This document shows positions 1 to 8,241 of a stretch of DNA of 12,895 bases, piece by piece; positions within the stretch are counted from its first letter, which is position 1, and each line of letters opens with the position of its first letter. Both the position numbers and the translations under genes were made by a program. The DNA is taken from NCBI RefSeq assembly GCF_000003605.2, contig NW_003157227.1, forward strand, positions 421,218 through 434,112. The letters run 5' to 3'. Source of the stretch: Saccoglossus kowalevskii. Taxonomy: Eukaryota > Hemichordata > Enteropneusta > Harrimaniidae. The notes beneath the pieces were generated by a model, which had not been told where the DNA came from, ran no database searches, and saw only the letters and a program-made list of their open reading frames with translations.

Positions 1-350
1 TTTTAACAAGAAGTCGAAAATATCACTTTTTACCAAAAATGACAAAAATATTCACCAAAATTAGAGAATTAAAGATATCATTACAAAATGAACAAATCTG
101 AGACAGGTCCACTTGTAGTACCTATGTATGTAATATCAAAGCAATTGGACTTGCGGTTTTTAACAAGAAGTTGGAAATATCACTTTTTACCAAAAATGAC
201 AAAAATATTCACCAAAATTAGAGAATTAAAGATATCATTACAAAATGAACAAATCTGAGACAGGTCCACTTGTAGTACCTACCCAAGGTACATATACACC
301 AAGTATCAAAGCATTCAGGCTTGTAGTTTTCAAGAAGAAGTCGAAAAAGT
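1..350. repeat. Tandemly duplicated intronic repeat, two long units plus a stub
   Basis: Bases 1-124 and 158-281 match at all but two positions (TCGA versus TTGG near the start), with a period of 157 bp. The linker after each unit is also related (TATCAAAGCA followed by a CTTG..GTTTT end). A third start, TTTTCAAGAAGAAGTCGAAA, appears at 327 and dies out after about 20 bp. The first unit touches the window edge, so the array may extend left. It lies in ZNF277 intron 4. I have an impression of similar sequence, including the GTC-rich tail at 365-383, scattered in other marine invertebrate genomes, but cannot verify it here. Confidence 0.85.
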
Positions 351-364
351 AAAACATTGACACG

Positions 365-383
365 GACGACGACGACGACGGAC
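365..383. repeat. (GAC)n microsatellite
   Basis: Five perfect GAC units at 365-379, then G and another GAC. Read in the ZNF277 direction it is (GTC)n, and in one frame it gives the spurious serine run that prolongs the exon 4 open frame past its donor. Confidence 0.85.
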
Positions 384-392
384 AATCACTCA

Positions 393-432
393 TATGATAA
401 GCCTCGGAGCTAATAAAAAGTATGATAAGCCT
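393..432. repeat. 12-bp direct repeat next to the ZNF277 exon 4 donor
   Basis: TATGATAAGCCT occurs at 393-404 and again at 421-432, a 28-bp offset. On the minus strand the second copy reads AGGCTTATCATA and begins immediately after the GT of the exon 4 donor (434-433). The duplication therefore supplies donor positions +3 to +6. Confidence 0.85.
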
Positions 433-434
433 AC

Positions 435-674
435 CCACATTATCCGGTTTACCAATACTGAACCCGTGATCTCTGGCCATGTGATTTAAAAACTCTGCTC
501 TATTTCCATCAAAATGCTGTCGACAAAAAAAGCATCCTCTGGAAAAGGATTGATCAATTCTTTCCTTCTGTTGTGATTCTAAAATCCAGTTCAATCGCTT
601 CCTCTGTAAATTCTCTCTCAATTCATTGTCTTCTGGTAACTTGGGGCTTAAAAAATAATAATTCTCTTTTGGAC
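435..674 (-). CDS. ZNF277: ZNF277 exon 4 (second C2H2 finger)
   Basis: This 240-nt exon has the acceptor TTTTACTAG ending at 675 and the donor GTGG|GTAGGC at 434-429. It encodes residues 114-193. ENYYFL and LPEDNELRENLQRKRL match human ENYFL and LPEDRILREELQKQRL. A charged, probably helical stretch (128-155) leads to finger 2: Cys161-x2-Cys164, His178-x4-His183 (NHMARDH, human NHMAREH). The last base G, joined to a TN from the next exon, would give Val as in human DNIV. The frame stays open past the donor into repeat DNA (a serine run from a GAC/GTC microsatellite), so a simple ORF call to 238 overshoots. AAT|GTGGGT is a weaker alternative donor. Confidence 0.92.
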
Positions 675-3600
675 CTAGTAAAAATGTAATCATAATACAA
701 TGGTCTCACAAAACTACATTCATATATATACCGTATTTGGTCTATTAGGAGTGCACCTCCAATACAAATGCCAATAACTAAAAATTATATTTATTGTAGA
801 TTTGATCATCAAATTATAACTTATTTTAATAACACACTTCTGTCATGTAAGCACATGAACTACTAATAAAGTGAATAGAGTATTTACAAAATTTACTTTT
901 CACACATCTATGGATAGTTGAATTACCAATGTAGGTATATGTTATTGTATGGGTCCTTGTAGGTTTACAATTCTGAACCTCAAAGTAATTGGTAAAATGT
1001 CACTAACTCACTGACATGCAATCTGACATCTCACTAACTCACTGACATGCAATCTGACATCTCACTGACATGCAATCTGACATCTGACAAAATATTAAAG
1101 ATATGGAGGTAGCTCAATATTTTATGGACAGAAAAAAATATTAGTGAGGTACAAGTATACCTTTATCAATGGGCCTGCTATTCGTTATCAAAACATAACA
1201 AAATTCTGTAATTGGCTTCTCCCGAAATCGCTTCCACCAATACTCAACATAACTAGAAATGAACAAACAGTAAATCCTAGTAAGTATATTGTAATTTCAT
1301 ATTCACATAAATTAAAATCATTATTATAAAATAAACTTAAATTGAAAATGATGGTTGAAAAAAAATAAGGGTTACCGAAAAACTAAAAATATTTTTTGTC
1401 TTTGGCATTGCTGGTATGATCACATTTATTTAACAAAATTGACAGTTGTCTGGTTGCCCTGGACAACCACTTTTATCATAGAGTAATCAAATATGAAAAC
1501 TGGTTGCCTACGGATACAACCATGACAATAAAAATGGAAAAACAAGTAGCTCAGTGTTATCAAAATATGATGTACAAAAATGTATACCTATATTTTTGCT
1601 GAAAGTTTTATTGCTGTTGCCTTTGAGAAAAATATAGAAAAAGTCTGAGTGACTCTCTAGCGTTTATAGACGCACAATAATTATAGCAAAACTACATTTT
1701 CATTAGAATAACCAGCAATTATTTTTTCATTTCGACCTCTATGCACTATGCATACACAACAAAACAATTGAACGAGGCACAATACAACAAATTTACATCA
1801 CTTTCTATATTAGCACGCACCTTTTCAAATCACAGATGAGATTAACATCTCCGATAATCAGTTTATGATCAACTGCCAAGTGCTTTAGAAATATATCTTT
1901 CTCTTTGACCATATCGTATGGATGATTGCACACTAGACACGCTGTTGTGCTGTTCTCTGGTATGCATGACGATGATGATGCACATTCTGAGAATGACAGC
2001 GGCTCAAGTACAGCATTGTAGTTTTTTTGTTTCTGATCACCGCTGACAGAATCTGATGAAATAAACAACATTCATTTATAGCCAGCAACATCTAGAGTGT
2101 GAGTTATCACGTTTAAGAAATATATGAAATCTGAACTTCATTCACTAATACAAAATGACCACCAGTCAGCCATTTTGAATCCGATCTGAAAAACAAACAA
2201 TTATTCATCATATGCATTTTATGCATCAATGCATTATATTGTCCCGTGTGTGTCTGAAGTTTGAACAAAATTCATCCATTCATGACCGAGATCTGTTTTC
2301 GACATCACAAAAATGCTTGATTTTGGTGAATTTTTAACGTTAAAATGGCCAGTCTTCAGAAAGTATTATTCCATGTCATAGGTGTGTAAAAGTTTAACAG
2401 CCTGATTTAAAGGTGTTTTTTGTGTTTTTATGTCGAACTGTTGAATAGGTCAAGTGGTCAAAATAAATACTACAATAATGTATGCATAATTAATTGCTGT
2501 ATTCCCCTAATTCTTGTATAGTGGTATGATTGCGAGGATGCACGAAGACAGTACAAGACTATCGTCCAATGAGTTGTGGAGGCTGATGCAAATATGTACT
2601 GTCTTCATTTATACTTTGTGGTATCCTCATAATAAACTTATTTTTGTACATTGTCTCAAACCCATCGCTTAGTTCAGGAAGCCCAGAGTAAAGCAAAATA
2701 GTGAAAATTGTTAGAAAACAAAAACGACTTGGAAACAATGTGTAATATTTGGAATTCTGATTTCCTTATATGGTAGGATACAGATACCCAAAAATATGAC
2801 ACGTAAGTTAAGGCGACACAGTGACAAATGTAAATTTTGTGTCAATGAATGTCACAAAATACACACAAACATCGTCTAGTAGTAATATTGATAGGTGCAT
2901 AGCATTGTATGTCTCCTGTATTCCCAAATGTACTGTAAAAGGATTAATTATTCACTGGGTTTTAATTTTGCTTATTTCGCTGACTGGAAAATGCACTAAA
3001 TTAAAACCCAGTGATTATGTCAAATTTAGCATAGAACACATTATCTAAATGATGAAACCGTGAATTTAAAACCCACTGAATATGCCTGAAATGGTAAATC
3101 AGCGAAATTTTAACCCAGTGAAAATTAGTCATTTTACAGTATATAGTTTAAATATATTCTTGTGATAACATTAAGTCTGTTCATACTTTCATAGTCATAA
3201 TTTAAATATATGTAGTGAGAAATGCTGCCCAAAATGCCAACAAAAACACACTAGACGTGTCACAATAGACTGTGTGATTGTTCATGTTCAGTGACTTGAT
3301 TCTATTTCCATCGGAGTATGAATGATATTTTAGCAAGTGATGCAGTACATGTGGCCAAATACAGCATAGATGCATAATATCATGAGTGAAAACAACTTCT
3401 ATACTCAACAAACATCATGGTGAAGCCATGGAGTTCTGTTATTATTACATCTTTCCCAGACTCATTTGAAAAGTCATAACATAACCACTTCATCAAAGAT
3501 GTTCGTATGAGTGCACACAAGGACAATGCCCTATTAAAATTTTGTCTAATGATTGGTTAATCCAGTGTTACATTCTATTCATATGCAAATGAATGCAGGT

Positions 3601-4656
3601 ATGCGCTCATTGCAGTGATTGTCATTGTGTAAGTGTTGAAAATGATGACTGGCAAATGCAGCAAACTAAACAGAATTCAAAAGTTTTGAAAATAAAAACA
3701 TTTCAATATATCCCATAGACATCTAATTTGACACAGAGTTATTTATATGTATTTTTTGACATCAATATCGAAGACTCTGCATCCAGCCAGAGAGTGTCAT
3801 TGCCACACCGATATTTTCATTCCCTTTTTGTTTTATGATTTGTTTTACAGTGTTTATTCACATAGAAATGGACACTTTGATTTCTAATTCAAAATCTGAA
3901 GAAAACAGACAAATATGAATGTTAGCAGAAACACTTCGTCCTGGCCGCGGCATTGATTTTGGTTTTACTTTGTGTTGAACATCATGGCTCTTGATATTCT
4001 TGTCTGTGACAATGTGACTTTGAAGGTCTTAACATTAAAATTACACAATCATGACATTCAACAATAAATATGGGGGTGGGGGTACGGTATATACCTCGGC
4101 AGTTCAAGTTATGCAACAAATGAGATCTTTTTATCTCATTTGGATATCAAACAAACGACTATGCATACTATACTATTTTTCGGGGGTTTTAAGAATGGAC
4201 AATAAGGAAGGTGACGACCATACTGTTTTGTATGACACATTAAAAATACTCATGAGAGGGGTAGGGAGGGTGGCATTAAAATCTAGCAACCCCCCCCCCC
4301 CCACATTAACATTTATTTTATCATGGCTTCCTTTACATTCCTAAATTTGCAAACACTAATTGTATTTTATTTATTCAGTCCTATCACCAATCTTGTTAGT
4401 ATATTCCAGTTTAATAGGGTCCCCATATGCTGGCCAGCATGGGTGCAGGCAATTCGTCAGTCGACATGTGTGAATATACTACGTGTATTAATTGCGTTAT
4501 ATAAAAAAAAAACATCATCGTTTTAAGTTCATGCACGACGCTAACAACACAAACAGATAAACCGAACTGGATGCATACATTCATAGTACAGAAAAACATC
4601 GCAATATCTGAAATGTGTTCCCAATCTTAGTAACACTTACCCCCTCCCTCGGCCAT
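435..4656 (-). CDS. ZNF277: ZNF277 orthologue, C2H2 zinc-finger protein (5' half, four exons; continues beyond left edge)
   Basis: The coding sequence joins 4641-4656, 1821-2052, 1161-1252 and 435-674 on the minus strand: 580 nt, 193 codons plus one base. The split codons close in frame at every junction: G+AT (Asp6), AG+T (Ser83) and G+GT (Gly114). Recalled vertebrate ZNF277 matches in order: LEPLS near residue 21, finger 1 (Cys44, Cys47, His63, His68), the WWKRF..KPITEFC block (88-101), ENYYFL (117-122), LPED (126-129), and finger 2 (Cys161, Cys164, His178, His183) followed by a GKPDNV stretch. Human ZNF277 is about 450 residues with further fingers, so roughly the C-terminal 55% is missing at the left edge. 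The human protein has been linked to the Polycomb protein BMI1 and to ribosomal protein uS5. Either role here is transferred from homology. It is transcribed away from the DOCK gene starting at 5061. Confidence 0.9.
675..1160 (-). other. ZNF277: ZNF277 intron 3 (486 bp) with an internal tandem repeat
   Basis: The intron is bounded by GTATAC (1160-1155) and TTTTACTAG (ending 675). Its only distinct structure is the 31-bp tandem repeat at 1000-1084. The remainder is AT-rich sequence in which I see nothing coding. Confidence 0.85.
1000..1084. repeat. Tandem repeat, 31-bp unit, 2.7 copies
   Basis: Bases 1000-1030 and 1031-1061 are identical 31-bp units beginning TCACTAACTCACTGACATGC. A third copy at 1062-1084 lacks the first 8 bases (TCACTAAC) and otherwise matches. 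A partial TGACA follows. The exact identity points to recent replication slippage inside the intron. Confidence 0.95.
1161..1252 (-). CDS. ZNF277: ZNF277 exon 3 (WWKRF / KPITEFC block)
   Basis: This 92-nt exon has the acceptor ATTTCTAG ending at 1253 and the donor AAAG|GTATAC at 1160-1155. It encodes residues 84-113 flanked by split codons. The peptide contains YVEYWWKRFREKPITEFC, which aligns residue by residue with recalled human ZNF277 (YILYWRKRF.E.PITDFC), directly after finger 1. It is too short to stand out as an ORF on its own strand; a longer open frame on the plus strand over the same bases is a shadow. Phases on both sides match exons 2 and 4 exactly, which makes the identification strong. 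Confidence 0.92.
1253..1820 (-). other. ZNF277: ZNF277 intron 2 (568 bp)
   Basis: The intron is bounded by GTGCGT (1820-1815) and ATTTCTAG (ending 1253). It is AT-rich with short homopolymer A and T runs. I see no gene, repeat unit or conserved motif inside it. Confidence 0.85.
1821..2052 (-). CDS. ZNF277: ZNF277 exon 2 (LEPLS motif and first C2H2 finger)
   Basis: This 232-nt exon has the acceptor TTTCATCAG ending at 2053 and the donor AG|GTGCGT at 1820-1815. It encodes residues 6-83 with split codons at both ends. The LEPLSF segment is followed by a serine-rich linker and finger 1: Cys44-x2-Cys47, then His63-x4-His68 (the HLAVDH segment), matching the human finger ending in HMIIEH. The open frame extends to an ATG at 2069-2071, but a stop codon sits directly before it and the splice acceptor falls between that ATG and the conserved part. 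I therefore read the 2071 ATG as intronic. The serine run is encoded by a short TCA/TCG repeat (plus strand gatgatgatg around 1970-1980). Confidence 0.9.
2931..3141 (+). mobile_element. Miniature inverted-repeat element, family 1, copy A
   Basis: The 211-bp element begins TACTGTAAAAGGATTAATTA and ends with the complementary TTTTACAGTA. The inverted ends continue imperfectly for about 40 bp around the motif TTCACTGGGTTTTAATTT. The motif recurs inside, once more in the right end and twice in the interior, in either orientation. TA at both ends fits a TA target-site duplication as made by Tc1/mariner-type transposases. There is no coding capacity, so it is a non-autonomous element. Copy B (9447-9658) differs by only about a dozen bases. 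It lies in ZNF277 intron 1. Confidence 0.88.
4117..4142. repeat. Perfect hairpin, 10-bp arms, 6-base loop
   Basis: CAAATGAGAT (4117-4126), loop CTTTTT, then ATCTCATTTG (4133-4142). The arms are exactly complementary. It lies in ZNF277 intron 1. It may be the tip of an old inverted-repeat element, but I see no longer flanking arms. Confidence 0.8.
4290..4302. repeat. C13 homopolymer
   Basis: Thirteen consecutive C bases. Similar G/C runs occur at 5603-5612 (ten G) and 11181-11213 (C runs broken by ACC and CAC). Copy number in such tracts is prone to sequencing error. Confidence 0.9.
4641..4656 (-). CDS. ZNF277: ZNF277 exon 1, coding part (16 nt, start codon)
   Basis: On the minus strand AAAG-ATG-GCC-GAG has a good Kozak context: A at -3 (the ATG is directly preceded by AAG) and G at +4. 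Five codons (MAEGG) and one extra base are followed by a strong donor, G|GTAAGTG, at 4640-4635. An in-frame TAA lies just upstream at 4666-4668, so this ATG is the first usable one. The leftover G joins the AT that opens the exon at 2052 to make Asp, giving D-S-V-S-G. Human ZNF277 has DSKD at the matching place. The short exon cannot be identified by similarity alone. The call rests on the fitting phase, the donor, the Kozak context and its position opposite the DOCK start. Confidence 0.78.
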
Positions 4657-5060
4657 CTTTGAAAATTAGATATTATAATAAACTTCATTGATCTATGGGT
4701 TCTTGGTTCGACTATTATTATAACCAGGGGTTGAAATTAATAATCTTTATTTTTCTAGTTTCTTATTTTAATTAGCAATACACATTTTTAGGTTAAAAAA
4801 ACTGTTTCTCCAAATATTAAAGATGTCCTATATCGCCTAGTCGTTTTGAGATGGCAATCACATGAGCTCATGTTTCTGTAAACGTTAAATTAGTTACACT
4901 TCCCCTACCTAAATAATGGAATGAGCCGGACCACCTGATTTTTCGATATAAGGCTATGCAATATGGCGCAGGCGTGGGCCTGGATCACAGCGTGAGGGGC
5001 CATCGTTGTTTACCCTTTTCCCTCCCTCCAGCACTGGGATTACCGTGAATTGTGCTTACC
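4657..5060. promoter_or_regulatory. Putative bidirectional promoter and 5' leaders between ZNF277 and DOCK4
   Basis: The two start codons face away from each other, 404 bp apart. The part next to the DOCK gene (about 4920-5060) is richer in G+C and CpG than the AT-rich flanks. I see no convincing TATA box at a sensible distance from either start. Visible motifs: AATATGGCG (4960-4968, YY1-like), GCGCAGGCGTG (4966-4976, NRF1-like), a second YY1-like core on the minus strand (ATGGCC in 4999-5004), and CAAAGATGGCCGAG over the ZNF277 start codon, also YY1-like. Such motifs are typical of TATA-less housekeeping promoters. Transcription start sites cannot be read from the sequence. Confidence 0.6.
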
Positions 5061-5097
5061 ATGTGGCGAGCGACAACTGACAAGAAGTTCGGAGTTG
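5061..5097 (+). CDS. DOCK4: DOCK3/4-family (Sponge-type) Rac/Rap GEF, first coding exon
   Basis: The 37 coding nt begin at ATG 5061 (TTACC-ATG, A at -3; in-frame TGA at 5046-5048) and end at the donor G|GTAAGTGGG at 5098. The peptide MWRATTDKKFGV plus a split G (Val if the next exon starts TN) matches the recalled start of DOCK4 (MWIPTEHEKYGVV) and DOCK3 (MWTPTEEEKYGVV): Met-Trp, Thr, Lys, aromatic, Gly-Val at the same spacing. DOCK1/2/5 start differently. In the family this is the lead-in to the N-terminal SH3 domain, which binds ELMO; the full protein of nearly 2000 residues activates Rac/Rap through a C-terminal DHR2 domain. Twelve residues are weak evidence alone, but human DOCK4 lies head to head with ZNF277, as here. 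Most invertebrates have one DOCK3/4 gene, so the symbol is approximate. Confidence 0.72.
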
Positions 5098-5439
5098 GTA
5101 AGTGGGGGTGGCAAGTTTTTAAATCAATGTTTATAAGTTTTGAAAAAATTGTCGGTATGTCAGTTGTTGATTTCAACTTTTCTATCGCTGGTCGACCATC
5201 AGCCAAAACAAAACTGATCATCGGCTGTACGTGTCCATGATATTAACGTAAATTAGTGTGCTAGTTCAGTTATAATATAGGTAAACATGTTTTCTAATAT
5301 AGTTGTAATAGTAGTGCCTTGGGACGTATTTCTGCAATTTGCTTTCAGCCAAATTATACTGTACTGTCGCCGTGTTGTTTGTATTTATTCTTGATGTCCA
5401 AGTTCCCTCCCATTTCCTCTCTTGCAACTCTGTTAGACC

Positions 5440-5492
5440 AGGTATTTTTCTAGAATAACGTATAACGTAGGTATTTTTCTAGAATAACGTAT
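5440..5492. repeat. 24-bp direct repeat, 29-bp period
   Basis: AGGTATTTTTCTAGAATAAC followed by GTAT occurs at 5440-5463 and identically at 5469-5492, in DOCK intron 1 close to its donor. An 8-bp-arm inverted repeat (ATCAAGAC, five-base loop ATGTA, GTCTTGAT; 5491-5511) starts at the end of the second copy. Confidence 0.9.
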
Positions 5493-6694
5493 CAAGACAT
5501 GTAGTCTTGATATTCTTATTAGCATTATTTTCTACTCTCAATATGTTTTACAACCTTCTTAACTTGAATAGACTGTTTTTATACTTTGACTGTGATTTTA
5601 ATGGGGGGGGGGTATTTTGCTTTTAAAAAAACGTGAGAGGTGTAATTTTCTTTAAAAACGGAATTTTTCTCAAAATAAAATTATTAAAACGTACATCACA
5701 TAAATACTATAACTTCTTCGGATGTAGTTTGCAACAAGACATTTTACTTCAATATAATTTTTATTTTAAATTTCACTTTAAAAAACGCATGAAAATTAAT
5801 GTGATGTTTTTTTAATTGGTTTTGGTTTTCCTTTTCAAGTATGTTATTATGAAAGTTCACATATTTATATTATTTAGCTACTGATTTCCTTCCTGTTTCA
5901 AATACCACAATCATTACTGAGCACTGTGTGAGGTAATAGTCTCAGAATTGAGTTGGAGAAGCATATTTAATTTATTAGTGCTTCAAGTCTTATCGCTTTT
6001 ATAATCTGTACATGTTGAAAGACTTTTCCAATCCAAGAACTTCACTTAATTCTGATAGTCTTCTCGACTACTCTACTTATCTGCACAACACCATGTCAGA
6101 ATAACAAAGACTTTATTTTTTGACCATTCAAATTTTATCGTCAGTCACTGTGTCACTCACCAAAGGAGGAAGTAAATAATTTATGCAAGTCACGCATACT
6201 GTATCATGTGACTTAGTTGTCATTATGTAAACTTTTGAAATTATTACCCTTTTTTGTAATTAAATGTTGTGGTGAGTTCATTGGAGGTGAGGTCACTACG
6301 TTCATATCATGGAAATACCTGTTTTGTGTTTACTCCACAGCGTCTATATATTGCTAAGCTTTGTTTGCTTGTTTGTAAAGTCATTCACCACTCGTACAGG
6401 TCACATATCCTGGTACCTGAAATCATGATATATTCTTGAGTTATTTCTCATTTAAATATTAATGCGTGTAAACTTAGGAACACACAATCTGCATTTCTTG
6501 CGAGACAGATAAGCACGACTAAAAAACAATTTTGTATACAATTGAATATAAGTAGAGCTGCATGCATCTGTAATAAAATTGTGGACAAACTAATTTTAGA
6601 TTTTTTTTTTTCAAGCTTTTATTGCTGACGTTGTTATCTGTTTTGTTAAGTGATGTGGCAATGAATTTGCGCAGACATGTGCATTTCTAAGATA

Positions 6695-6850
6695 TACTGT
6701 AAAACCATTTGTTTTCACTGGCAATTAATTTCATTATATTACTATTTTGAGCATATTTGACTTGTTTACATGAATTTTATTTAGTGAGTTTTACTTATAA
6801 ACAAAAATAGCGAAATTAAAACCCAGTGAATAATTAATGCATTTACAGTA
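6695..6850 (-). mobile_element. Miniature inverted-repeat element, family 1, copy D (degenerate, inverted)
   Basis: At 156 bp this is the shortest and most diverged copy. Both ends are intact or nearly so (TACTGTAAAA at 6695, TTTACAGTA ending 6850, TA at each edge). The right 40 bp, reverse complemented, match the left end of copy A through TTAATTATTCACTGGG. The interior has lost most of the shared sequence, suggesting an older insertion or large internal deletion. Confidence 0.75.
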
Positions 6851-7189
6851 TACTAGTATCTTTCTGAGATCATTGAAAAAATATGAAAAAAAAAGTATTA
6901 TTTCTAGCAATAGATCTAAAAATGGCATTGTTTTTCCTGCAACATCCTGTCATGTAACTGTCTGTCGAATAAAGAATGATGCAATTCTCCTAAGACCTCA
7001 CAATTATTATAACTTCTGAAGTCTAAAATAATTGTACCACGACATCGCAGGAATTATTTTGTATTAAAACAAGTCACTTATTGCGGTTGAACCTCACAGC
7101 GGCATGCCGTTCTGATTCCACAATTTGTTGCTAATAATAGGTCATAATAATTATGTATGGTTATTATTTTAGTCGGCATTGGAAATAAA

Positions 7190-7202
7190 AGGTCAAAGGT
7201 CA
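7190..7202 (+). promoter_or_regulatory. Perfect DR1 nuclear-receptor response element motif
   Basis: AGGTCAAAGGTCA is two consensus AGGTCA half-sites separated by one base, the classic binding pattern for HNF4, RXR heterodimers and COUP-TF type receptors. It lies in DOCK intron 1, about 2.1 kb past the start codon. No other feature explains it. Occupancy in vivo is unknown. Confidence 0.4.
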
Positions 7203-8241
7203 ATAACAACCAGCAGTAAAACCGCTTTTGGTAGTTAATCAATTGGCATTCCAGGTTATTTCCTGTAACTTATTAACAACACAACTCTTTGATCATTTTT
7301 TGATCTTTTCATGGCATGCTTCCAGGGTTTCTTTTATAATTCACAAATAGCTGCACCCGGTCATGCACTTCTCATGTATCTGCCTGTGGTGCCATCCTGC
7401 GTATGAACACGATCAATTCACAATTACATACCTGAAGTTGAAACAAAAAATGTACAGCAACTCTTTTTTAGATATCTTCAAAACTCTTGAAAAAAAAATG
7501 CCTTGCATGCTTCTGACATTATTTTCAACAGTTCAAAAAAAGGACTTGCATCCTAATAAATAATATAATCGGGTGATATTTAAAAAAAAACACAAAAAAA
7601 AACATGGCTGGTGGTCTATGAGGATAATTCGATAAAATTGGGCTTAGTTATAATCCTGTTATTTGTATCTACTGTATAAGCTTGCGGGATGCTTGCCTTG
7701 CAGGGGTGAAATCTGATGAAGGTTGTTGTTGGGCCTGGGTGGTCATTAACTGCTTCCTTCTGATATTAAGTGACCTACTTGTATCACAGGATATATATTT
7801 ATCTGAAGCTAGTGTTTATTCTAACACTTTCTGTTGATGGAAACATTTTGGCTGCCCCTCCCACTTATCCCCTCTCAATCAGTCTCTCAGTGCCTATATC
7901 AACAGATCCATTAACAACAGCTCAATATTGTGAAACACCTTCTGGCAAGGGTTTTCAGAAATAGGGACAAGTATGAACTTAATTTAAAGCAAGGTTCAAA
8001 ATTGACAGATTAGGCCTTTGACTTATTGGATGTTCAAACTCCAGACTGACTTAAAATTTAGCTAAGAATTATTTCTGGGCTCAAGGTATCATCACTTTAA
8101 TACATAAACCCCTGTGTGTATCACAGTTCTCCCATGGTGCATTCCTCTCCGACATGTTAACCTTTTCATCACTAGTTCCCTTTTTTCATCACAAAACAGT
8201 CCCGCGCACTTTCCTTCAGAATGTAGCCAACATTTTTTTAG

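Larger units (their letters stand above)
2053..4640 (-). other. ZNF277: ZNF277 intron 1 (2588 bp)
   Basis: The intron starts GTAAGTG at 4640 and ends TTTCATCAG at 2053. It holds one TA-flanked miniature inverted-repeat element (2931-3141), a 10-bp-arm hairpin (4117-4142), a C13 run (4290-4302), a perfect 14-bp palindrome ATGCTGGCCAGCAT (4427-4440) and the palindrome TTTTAACGTTAAAA (2332-2345). Open frames of 60-100 codons on either strand here have no recognisable similarity and no splice or start context. I see no other exon in this stretch. Confidence 0.8.

Noticed and set aside
238-434. Extension of the exon 4 open frame (serine run and hydrophobic tail)
   Set aside because: It follows the GTAGGC donor and is translated repeat DNA; the family protein continues differently after PDNV.
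1000-1084. Possible CRISPR-like array
   Set aside because: The units are contiguous with no unique spacers, and the context is a eukaryotic intron.
1144-1329. Plus-strand open frame of 61 codons
   Set aside because: It is the shadow of ZNF277 exon 3, which matches the family on the minus strand with correct splice sites.
2053-2071. ATG at 2071 as the ZNF277 start
   Set aside because: A stop codon lies just before it and the acceptor CATCAG separates it from the conserved part. The exon at 4641-4656 joins in phase with a better Kozak context. It remains a fallback start.
2821-3048. Plus-strand open frame of 75 codons
   Set aside because: Much of it is the miniature element at 2931-3141; no protein similarity.
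3202-4599. Open frames at 3202-3411, 4051-4344, 4323-4526 and 4411-4599
   Set aside because: Low-complexity or AT-driven frames inside ZNF277 intron 1 with no family resemblance.
4985-5221. Minus-strand open frame of 78 codons over the promoter and DOCK exon
   Set aside because: Shadow frame; no similarity, and it overlaps the plus-strand exon and its donor.
5098-5240. Continuation of the DOCK frame to a stop near 5238
   Set aside because: A strong GTAAGTGGG donor interrupts it, and the translated intron does not resemble the DOCK SH3 domain.
5633-7964. Open frames at 5633-5815, 6837-7019, 7363-7563 and 7770-7964
   Set aside because: Lys, Phe, Ile and Asn-rich translations typical of AT-rich intron; no recognisable domains or exon boundaries.
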